From positions 1 to 19,876 of the forward strand of contig CAINXK010000390.1 in the NCBI GenBank assembly GCA_903854805.1: a stretch of 19,876 bases of DNA, in the 5' to 3' direction. The stretch is from an uncultured Anaerolineae bacterium (lineage in GTDB: Bacteria > Chloroflexota > Anaerolineae > Anaerolineales > Villigracilaceae). The position numbers and the translations under genes are program-made. The notes beneath the pieces are model-generated. The model was not told the origin of the DNA. It did not search any database and saw nothing but the letters and a program-made list of their open reading frames with translations. Below are positions 6,645-13,259 of the stretch, in pieces. Position 1 is the first letter of the stretch. The number at the start of each line of letters is the position of its first letter.

Positions 6645-6673
6645 ATTATAGCCGAAGCGTGGTTTGGTTTCAA
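6645..6673 (-). promoter_or_regulatory. sigma-70-type promoter of the SPFH gene
   Basis: On the minus strand TTGAAA (6673-6668) and TATAAT (6650-6645) are separated by exactly 17 bases, giving a predicted start near 6638, about 28 bases before the ATG. The match to consensus is the best of any promoter in the window. Confidence 0.75.
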
Positions 6674-6757
6674 GCAGATATACGCCAGCGGTTGTAAAAA
6701 GTTGCGCAAGCAGATTGTGACTGTGGCTGTGATCTGGATCTGATCGATAGGTGGGGT

Positions 6758-7564
6758 TCAGGCTTTTTCCTTCATCATTTTTCCGGTACCTTCGTTCCTG
6801 AGCATGATGATCTCGGCCATAATGCTAACGGCAATCTCCTCAGGGGTCTCGGCATTCAGTTCCAGCCCGATGGGTGAGTGTATGCGGGCGATGCTTTCGG
6901 CGCTAACGCCGGCTTCTTTCAGGCCATTGACGGTGGTCAGCCAGCGCTTGCGTGAGCCGATCACGCCAATGTAAGCTGCGCGAGTCTCTAGCAGCGGGGG
7001 CAGGCCCGGAACGTCGGCAGAAACGCCGCGGGTGGTCAGGATCAAATACGTCTGGCGATTGATATTGACGTGTTTGGGTAGATCTTGCATTGGCACCGGG
7101 TAAAACTCGTCTGCATCCGGGTTCATCTCTGGGGTGCAGAATTCTGTGCGGTCATCTGAAATGGCCACACGGAAGCCCAGCCATTTGGCCAGGTGCGCCA
7201 CGGCTTTGCCGACGTGCCCGCCACCGATCACTATGATTTTTGGTGCTGGCAAAACTGGTTCCACAAAGACCTCCACCTGACCGCCGCACACGCCCGGGTC
7301 GCCCTGGGCCGGGTCGTTCATGGAATAATTAAGTTTGCGAGGTTTGCCATCTGTGATGGCCATCCAGGCTTCATCGATCACGCGGTGTTCCAGTTCCCCG
7401 CCGCCGACCGTGCCGGTGAAGCTTCCATTCTCATAGACCAGCATTTTACTGCCAGTGTGACGGGGCGTGGAGCCTTGCGCAGCTGTGATGGTGCACAATG
7501 CGAAGCTTTCGCCCCGATCCAGCAGTTCTGCTGCCAGTTTGTACAGATTTTGCGAAGTTGTCAT
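6758..7564 (-). CDS. xdhC: XdhC/CoxI-family molybdenum-hydroxylase maturation factor
   Basis: A 268-residue protein. The N-terminal CoxI domain has LCTITAAQGSTPRHTGSKML and GTVGGGELEHRVI, followed by the conserved GVCGGQVEVFVEP. From about residue 107 there is a Rossmann domain, KIIVIGGGHVGKAVAHLAKW with SDDR, ending in the IGSRKRW and IHSPIGLELNAETPEEIAVSI blocks typical of the family. XdhC binds molybdenum cofactor, supports its sulfuration and delivers it to xanthine-dehydrogenase-type enzymes in the cytoplasm. The ATG overlaps the stop of the pyrophosphatase gene (ATGA), so the two are translationally coupled. The target enzyme is very likely the Mo subunit encoded two genes upstream. Confidence 0.9.
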   Translation of the reverse strand: MTTSQNLYKLAAELLDRGESFALCTITAAQGSTPRHTGSKMLVYENGSFTGTVGGGELEHRVIDEAWMAITDGKPRKLNYSMNDPAQGDPGVCGGQVEVFVEPVLPAPKIIVIGGGHVGKAVAHLAKWLGFRVAISDDRTEFCTPEMNPDADEFYPVPMQDLPKHVNINRQTYLILTTRGVSADVPGLPPLLETRAAYIGVIGSRKRWLTTVNGLKEAGVSAESIARIHSPIGLELNAETPEEIAVSIMAEIIMLRNEGTGKMMKEKA

Positions 7565-8919
7565 TTTTCCAATAACCCTAATACTGCTGGTAGGAGCTGT
7601 TTTTTCCGCGAAACCACACCTGGCGCGTCACGTGTGCCATCAGGCAGCGGCGGAAATGGCAGTTCATCCAAAATGGGCGGGGCCGGATTAGAAATGAATA
7701 CCCGGCTTGATCCGCGTACGACATCCGTCACGAGCAAGACGGTGAAATCCAGGCCGCGTTTATCACGCAGGTCGTTCAATGCAGTTTGCAGCGTGACCAG
7801 GTGTTCGCGGATCTGCAGCAGGTCAGTGACTTCGGCCTGGGCTACGGCGAATTTGAAGCCACCAGCTTCGTATGGTTTGATATCCGTACTGACCACGTCA
7901 TTCGGGTCTTTATTGGCCAGCCCTGCGCCAGCCGAAAGGACCGCCATGCCAAAAGACTGGATTGTCTCGCCTTTAAGCGGGCCGCTGCCTACAAAAGCCC
8001 AGCGTGAAAGGCGGTCAGCGGCCAGTTTATCGCGGTTGGTGGTAGTGGGGGATGTCAGGATCAACGTATCCGCCAGCAAACCTGCCAGCAGGATCCCAGA
8101 CAGGGCGGGCGGCATGGATAGACCGGCTTCCGCGGTGATCTCAGAGACAAGTGTGCTGGTTGAACCGACAGTATCGACCGTAAATTTGATCGGTTGGTGG
8201 GTGTGAGGGTTGCCCAGGCGGTGATGGTCGAGGATTTCAAGTAGTTCGGCCTCGTCCAGAGCGGCGATGGCCTGGCGCGGTTCATTGTGATCGACCAGCA
8301 CGATTTTCAGGCGTGGCGGGTTGAGTACCCCGCGCTGGTGGCAGACACCCACGTAATGCCCGGTCTCATCTACTACGAAAAAATCATTGTGCTCTTCGCG
8401 CAAAATGCGGTTGAGCGAATCGCGGATGTGAGCGTTGAGCGGGAATTTTGGGACATCCAGGTCGGCGGCATCCTTGCAGGCTGCCGACATGATATCTACA
8501 ATCCGCTGGTCGCTCAAATCCAGCCGCGGACCAACTACTTGCCTGAAGAAGTTGAACAGGCTCAGTCCGTTGATCATGCCGAATGGTTTACCATCCTCGG
8601 TAACAACCGGGGCCAGCCCGCCGGTGCGGCTGGCCAGTGACCAGGCTTCGCTGAGTGTGGCATCCGGCAAGACAGTATCCAATTGGCGCATGACCGAATC
8701 GAAGCGTGGTGAGGCGTCGGTTAGCAGCAGCGGTGGTTCCAGTTCCAGGCGTTTAAGGATCCAGGCGGTCTGTGGATTGACTGCGCCGGCGCGTGATGCA
8801 ACTGCGTCCAAATGGTCACGCTGTCGCAGCAACCAGGCATAGCCCATCGCTGCTGCGATCGAATCAGTATCCGGGTTGATATGGCCTGTAACGTAAATGG
8901 TCTCAGATTTATTAGTCAT
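7561..8919 (-). CDS. ppaC: manganese-dependent (family II) inorganic pyrophosphatase with CBS pair
   Basis: A 452-residue DHH-family enzyme hydrolysing PPi to two phosphates. The start at 8919 is preferred over one at 9057 because it begins directly before the conserved GHINPDTDSI (metal ligands H13, D17, D19) and has an AGGA upstream; the longer form would overlap the preceding gene. Two CBS motifs follow at roughly residues 65-205, then VDHNE, DHHRLGN and the C-terminal SRKKQ phosphate-binding motif. CBS-containing versions are known to be regulated by adenine nucleotides. No DRTGG insert is evident, matching the length. It lies 64 bases after the Mo-hydroxylase subunit and overlaps xdhC by four bases. 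Pyrophosphate is released when molybdenum cofactor is nucleotidylated, so a link to cofactor maturation is possible, but a general housekeeping role is equally likely. Confidence 0.9.
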   Translation of the reverse strand: MTNKSETIYVTGHINPDTDSIAAAMGYAWLLRQRDHLDAVASRAGAVNPQTAWILKRLELEPPLLLTDASPRFDSVMRQLDTVLPDATLSEAWSLASRTGGLAPVVTEDGKPFGMINGLSLFNFFRQVVGPRLDLSDQRIVDIMSAACKDAADLDVPKFPLNAHIRDSLNRILREEHNDFFVVDETGHYVGVCHQRGVLNPPRLKIVLVDHNEPRQAIAALDEAELLEILDHHRLGNPHTHQPIKFTVDTVGSTSTLVSEITAEAGLSMPPALSGILLAGLLADTLILTSPTTTNRDKLAADRLSRWAFVGSGPLKGETIQSFGMAVLSAGAGLANKDPNDVVSTDIKPYEAGGFKFAVAQAEVTDLLQIREHLVTLQTALNDLRDKRGLDFTVLLVTDVVRGSSRVFISNPAPPILDELPFPPLPDGTRDAPGVVSRKKQLLPAVLGLLEK

Positions 8920-8983
8920 TGATTTGTTTTCCTGCGAGCACGTTTGGTGAAACGTAGGGTCTCGCACATCTGCTGATTGCAGC

Positions 8984-11900
8984 TTATTTAACTGCGCTTT
9001 TTTGTATGCGCATGGCTCGCCAGATGCGCTCAGGTGTGGCGGGGTTCTGGTCAACATTTACGCCAATCGCATCCAGGATGGCATTTCCAACGGCAGGTGC
9101 GACCCCGTCCATCGGGATTTCGGCAACAGCCTTGACGCCAAATGGATGGCTCGGTTCAAAGGTTTCGACAAAGATCGTTTCAAGAGATGGAACCTCATCG
9201 GCGCGGAAGATGTGATAATCGCTCAGGTCGCGTTCGCGTGCGACGCCCAATTGATCGTAGCGCATTTCTTCGCACACGGCGTATCCGAGCGCCTGGATCA
9301 TGCCGCCTTCGATCTGTCCGGAAGCGGTCAGTGGGTTGATGATGATGCCTGAATCAACGGCCATCACCAGGTTGTCAACTGTGACACTGCCCGTTTCGAG
9401 GTCGACCGTTACTTCGGCAAATTGGGCCCCAAAAGGTGGTGGTGAGGAGGGCGAGACATAGGATGCGCTACCCATGATCTGTCGTTGTTCGCTGTGGTGC
9501 AGGCTGTCGAGCGCGATTTCTGCCATGCCAACCGAGCGTCCATCCGGTGCAAATGCCATGCGGTTGGCCAGGCGGATCTCGCCAGCTTCGCAGGTTTGCG
9601 CGGGTTTTCCGGCCTTAATATCTGCCGCTGCGCTGGCATTCAGGATTTTGGCGGCGCGGGTCCTGATCTGCGCCGCGACATCCTTGGCGGCATTGACGGC
9701 TGCCGTGCCGGATACATACGTGGTGGATGAGGCGTAGGCGCCTTTATCGAAGGGCGTAAAATCGGTGTCGGATGAATAGCAGATCATATCGTCGACCGGT
9801 ACGCCCAGAATTTCAGCGGCCATTTGCGAAAGGACGGTATCCGAACCGGTGCCCAGGTCGGTTGCGCCGAGCAACAGGTTGAAGGAACCATCGTCATTCA
9901 TCTTTATCGAAGCGCCGCCCATATCCAGGTACGGAATGGCTGTGCCCTGCATGACCATTGCGACCCCAATTCCTTTTCGTTTGGTCGATTTGGCTGTGTC
10001 TGCCGACTGGTGCCAGGCTTCGTTTCCATATTTATCATCCCAGCCGCTGACGGCGCGCGCCTGCGCCACGCACTGTTCCAGCCCTACCGTGTGGACGATC
10101 TCAGGGCGCGGTTTGCGGCCTTCGTTCCAGGCAGTGCTGAAGGGGTGAAATTCTCCGGCGTGGATGGCGTTTTTCAGACGGAAGTCCAACGGGTCAAATC
10201 CCATTGCGCGGGCGATTTTTTCCATGTGCCTGTCCAAGGGCCAGTAGCCCTGGGGCACGCCATAGCCACGGAAAGCGCCGGCTGGGGGTGTGTTTGTGTA
10301 GACAATGTCTGCGTAAAAGCGGATATTGGGGGCTTTGCGGTATTCGCCATCGCCAACATATAGCCCCATCGACTTGTGACCGGTGTTGCCCGTGACCGTC
10401 AGGGCATGGCAGCCATAAGCGCCGGTATCAGAAAGTGCAACCATTTCGTTGGCGGTAATGGTGCCGTCGCGTTTGACACCGGTCCTCATGCGCACGCGCA
10501 TGGGGTGACGGGAGCGCGCGCCGATAAATTCTTCTTCGCGGGTATATTCGTATAATACCGGGCGGCGGGTGGCAATCGTCAGATGAGCTGCGACATCTTC
10601 CATCAGGACTTCCTGCTTGCCGCCAAAGCCGCCGCCAATACGAGGCTTAATCACCCGAATACGTTTGATCGGCAGCCCTAAAACCGGGGCGAGCATGCGC
10701 CGGACGTGGAAAGGTACCTGTGTGGATGTGCGCATGACCAGGCGGTCATCCTCGTCCCAATAGGTCAGGCAAACGTGCGGTTCAATATGGGCTTGCTGTA
10801 CCTTCGGTACGAAATACTCGGCTTCAAAGATCTGGTCGGCTTCGGCAAAGCCCTTGTCAACGTCCCCGATGTTAATCCGGATTTCAGCCGCCAGGTTTTT
10901 CTCGGGCTGAGAATCAGCGAAGTTAACGTATTCGGGCTCGTCGTGGATGCAGATGGCTCCAGATTGCATGGATTGGCTCATATCCAGGATCGCATCCAGA
11001 ATTTCGTATTCTACATCGATCAGTTTCAGGGCGGCTTCGGCAATTTCGGCTGTTTCGGCGGCCACAAAGGCCACCCGGTCGCCCACGAAACGCACCTTAT
11101 TATCCAGCGAGAATGCATCCAGTGGCCCGGGGATCGGGTCGGATTGTCCGGCGGTCGAATAAACGACCCTTGGGATGTCCTGCCAGGTCAGTACAGCCGC
11201 GACGCCTTCCAAAGCCTTGGCTTTGCTGGTGTCTATGCTCAGGATGCGCGCGTGTGCATGTGGCGAGCGTAAAACCTTGGCGTGCAGCATGCCGCGCGGT
11301 TCTACATCCGCAGCAAAGGCGGGCTTGCCTTGTACCAGTTTGATGGCGTCCAGCTTCTTTTCGGGCTTTCCAACTGTCTGGTAGGGGGAGCTTTCTGGCG
11401 CTACAACCATTTTGGGCATGACCCTGGTTTGGAGGTTTCCATACTTGCTGCCGGGTGCTGAATCATCGCTGCCATCACGGGTGGTTGGCTGTATCCAACT
11501 CCAACCCTGGTCTGGTTCAGAGATTGTCTCACCGCGCATGACCGCCGCTGCCCTGATAATGGCCTGCACCGGTTTGGCATAGCCTGTGCAGCGACACAGC
11601 ACACCTGAGATTGCCTCGCGGATTTCGGCCTCACTCGGATTTGGGTTTTTATCCAACAAGGCCTTGGCTGCCAGTACCTGCGCTGGTGTGCAGTACCCGC
11701 ATTGGATGGCGCCGCTTTCAACAAAGGCCTGTTGAATTGGGTGCAGACCATCGGTCTTACGCCAGCCCTGGTCTGGGTGTTCGCCCAGGCCTTCGATGGT
11801 GACGATCAAATGGCCTGCAGCTTGCGCCGCCAGCATCAGGCTGGAGTTGACCGGTTTACTGTCAAAAATAACAGTATCCGACCCGCTCAGACCCTGTTCG

Positions 11901-12013
11901 TCACCAAATTTGACACCATAATAGCCCAGGCGGCGTAAAACAGCGAAAAGAGTGTCACCAGGTGCGCAGTCGATTTCTTGAGTTTTGGCATTAATTGTCA
12001 GTTGGATTTTCAT
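8984..12013 (-). CDS. xanthine-dehydrogenase-type molybdenum hydroxylase, fused Fe-S and Mo subunits, degenerate first cluster site
   Basis: A 1009-residue fusion. Residues 1-80 have the plant-ferredoxin fold. Where the family has Cys-x4-Cys-x2-Cys-x11-Cys, this protein has D38, S43, D46 and S58, in KFGDEQGLSGSDTV and KPVNSSLM. Residues 85-160 form the helical domain with an intact second [2Fe-2S] site: C105, C108, C140, C142 (QCGYCTPAQ and LCRCTGY). After a linker, the hammerhead domain begins near 215, followed by the molybdopterin domain with GGGFGGKQE, PPAGAFRGYGVPQGYW, LGATDLGTGSDTV and the terminal VKAVAEIPMDGVAP, whose Glu is the expected catalytic base. It would hydroxylate a purine-like or aldehyde substrate; which one is unknown. 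It lacks an FAD domain, supplied probably by the separate subunit at 16404-17147. Its ribosome binding site is weak. Confidence 0.88.
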   Translation of the reverse strand: MKIQLTINAKTQEIDCAPGDTLFAVLRRLGYYGVKFGDEQGLSGSDTVIFDSKPVNSSLMLAAQAAGHLIVTIEGLGEHPDQGWRKTDGLHPIQQAFVESGAIQCGYCTPAQVLAAKALLDKNPNPSEAEIREAISGVLCRCTGYAKPVQAIIRAAAVMRGETISEPDQGWSWIQPTTRDGSDDSAPGSKYGNLQTRVMPKMVVAPESSPYQTVGKPEKKLDAIKLVQGKPAFAADVEPRGMLHAKVLRSPHAHARILSIDTSKAKALEGVAAVLTWQDIPRVVYSTAGQSDPIPGPLDAFSLDNKVRFVGDRVAFVAAETAEIAEAALKLIDVEYEILDAILDMSQSMQSGAICIHDEPEYVNFADSQPEKNLAAEIRINIGDVDKGFAEADQIFEAEYFVPKVQQAHIEPHVCLTYWDEDDRLVMRTSTQVPFHVRRMLAPVLGLPIKRIRVIKPRIGGGFGGKQEVLMEDVAAHLTIATRRPVLYEYTREEEFIGARSRHPMRVRMRTGVKRDGTITANEMVALSDTGAYGCHALTVTGNTGHKSMGLYVGDGEYRKAPNIRFYADIVYTNTPPAGAFRGYGVPQGYWPLDRHMEKIARAMGFDPLDFRLKNAIHAGEFHPFSTAWNEGRKPRPEIVHTVGLEQCVAQARAVSGWDDKYGNEAWHQSADTAKSTKRKGIGVAMVMQGTAIPYLDMGGASIKMNDDGSFNLLLGATDLGTGSDTVLSQMAAEILGVPVDDMICYSSDTDFTPFDKGAYASSTTYVSGTAAVNAAKDVAAQIRTRAAKILNASAAADIKAGKPAQTCEAGEIRLANRMAFAPDGRSVGMAEIALDSLHHSEQRQIMGSASYVSPSSPPPFGAQFAEVTVDLETGSVTVDNLVMAVDSGIIINPLTASGQIEGGMIQALGYAVCEEMRYDQLGVARERDLSDYHIFRADEVPSLETIFVETFEPSHPFGVKAVAEIPMDGVAPAVGNAILDAIGVNVDQNPATPERIWRAMRIQKSAVK

Positions 12014-12108
12014 CGTGTGTTTTCCATTTAAGTAGGATGTCTTTCTGTTGAAAGGGATGGTTAAAAAATACGTTTCCTGATGGATAAAAATGATGAGTAC
12101 TTCAAGTT

Positions 12109-13191
12109 CTAAGTTGTCAGCGCAGTCATTCTTATTTTTTTTCTCAATTCATCCAATATGTATTTTTCGCCGGTTTCATTCTGATAGTACCAGGCGTCCC
12201 AGCCGTTGACCGGAAGTCCGTGCAGGACATTCTTGGCGACGCTGTGGATTGAGCCGGAAAACCCGTTGCAGGCAATCTTGCCATCGGCCTGCACCGAGGC
12301 TGTAATGGATTCATCCTTCACCAACCACAAAAGCTGTCCAGGTTGGATCATGCCGATTTCCAGCAGTGCTCCAAACGGGATGCGCGTCTCTTTGCGCCGC
12401 TCTGGGAAGCTGACGGCTTCCAGTGGAACCTGTTCGGTCGCATCGATCCGTTCGCGCGCCACCCGAATATACTTTTCGTCCTGTTCGATCCCAATCCAGT
12501 TGCGCTGGAGCTTTTTAGCGACTGCGCCAGTTGTGCCAGACCCAAAGAATGGATCGAGCACGACATCGCCCGGATTGGAACTGGACAGAATCACCCGGTA
12601 CAGCAAACCTTCCGGTTTCTGGGTGGGATGGGCCTTCTCGCCATTGATCTTGATCCGCTCTTTGCCTGTTGAAAGCGGAATAACCCAGTCTGAGCGCATC
12701 TGCAGCTCATCGTTGAGGTTTTTCATGGCGTGGTGGTTAAAGGTATAGTGTGCTCCGCGTTTTTTCTGTGCCCAGAGCATGGTTTCGTGCGCATTTGTGA
12801 AGCGCACACCTCGGAAGTTTGGCATCGGGTTGGTTTTTATCCAGACCACATCATTCAGGATCCAATAGTCCAGGTCCTGTAAAATGGTGCCAACCCTGTA
12901 AATATTATGATACGCCCCAATGACCCACAGTGTGCCGGTATCTTTTAAGACCCGTTGGCAGGCCGAGAGCCAATCGCGCGTGAATTGATCGTATTCCGCG
13001 AAGCTGGCGAACTTATCCCAGCTGTCATCCACTGCTGCGACCCTGGTCATATTGGGGCGATAAAGCTCATTCTGAAGCTGTAGATTATATGGCGGGTCGG
13101 CGAAGATTAAATCCACCGATTTTTCAGGCAGATTATTCAAGACTTCGCGGCAGTCGCCGTGCAGGATCGTGTTGATGGGTAAATTATCCAC
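12109..13191 (-). CDS. ccrM: orphan CcrM-type adenine DNA methyltransferase (GANTC)
   Basis: A 360-residue beta-class N6-adenine methyltransferase. Catalytic motif DPPYNLQL is at residues 32-39, before the AdoMet-binding DPFFGSGTTGAV. Between them NELYRPNMTRVAAVDDSWDKF, WVIGAYHNIYRVG, NPMPNFRGVRFTNAHET and KAHPTQKPEGLLYRVI match CcrM and HinfI methylase blocks closely, so GANTC specificity is likely. The C-terminus (about 270-350: ETRIPFGALLEIGMIQPGQLL and CNGFSGSIHSVA) is the RAMA-type DNA-binding extension seen in CcrM. The start is GTG, with AGGA seven bases upstream. No restriction endonuclease gene adjoins it, so it is probably a solitary epigenetic enzyme. It lies 68 bases downstream of the metallopeptidase, on the same strand. 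Confidence 0.9.
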   Translation of the reverse strand: MDNLPINTILHGDCREVLNNLPEKSVDLIFADPPYNLQLQNELYRPNMTRVAAVDDSWDKFASFAEYDQFTRDWLSACQRVLKDTGTLWVIGAYHNIYRVGTILQDLDYWILNDVVWIKTNPMPNFRGVRFTNAHETMLWAQKKRGAHYTFNHHAMKNLNDELQMRSDWVIPLSTGKERIKINGEKAHPTQKPEGLLYRVILSSSNPGDVVLDPFFGSGTTGAVAKKLQRNWIGIEQDEKYIRVARERIDATEQVPLEAVSFPERRKETRIPFGALLEIGMIQPGQLLWLVKDESITASVQADGKIACNGFSGSIHSVAKNVLHGLPVNGWDAWYYQNETGEKYILDELRKKIRMTALTT

Positions 13192-13259
13192 AGATTTTCC
13201 TGAGTATTTTTATTTAACAGGTCAAAGTCCCAAAGGGTTGCCCGGATAAACTGGCAAAA

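Noticed and set aside
7193..8206. 337-residue plus-strand reading frame opposite xdhC and ppaC
   Set aside because: It is the antisense of two well-supported genes, and its sequence is low-complexity and lacks any domain.
10706..11272. 188-residue plus-strand frame opposite the Mo-hydroxylase gene
   Set aside because: Antisense shadow of a gene with clear motifs on the minus strand.
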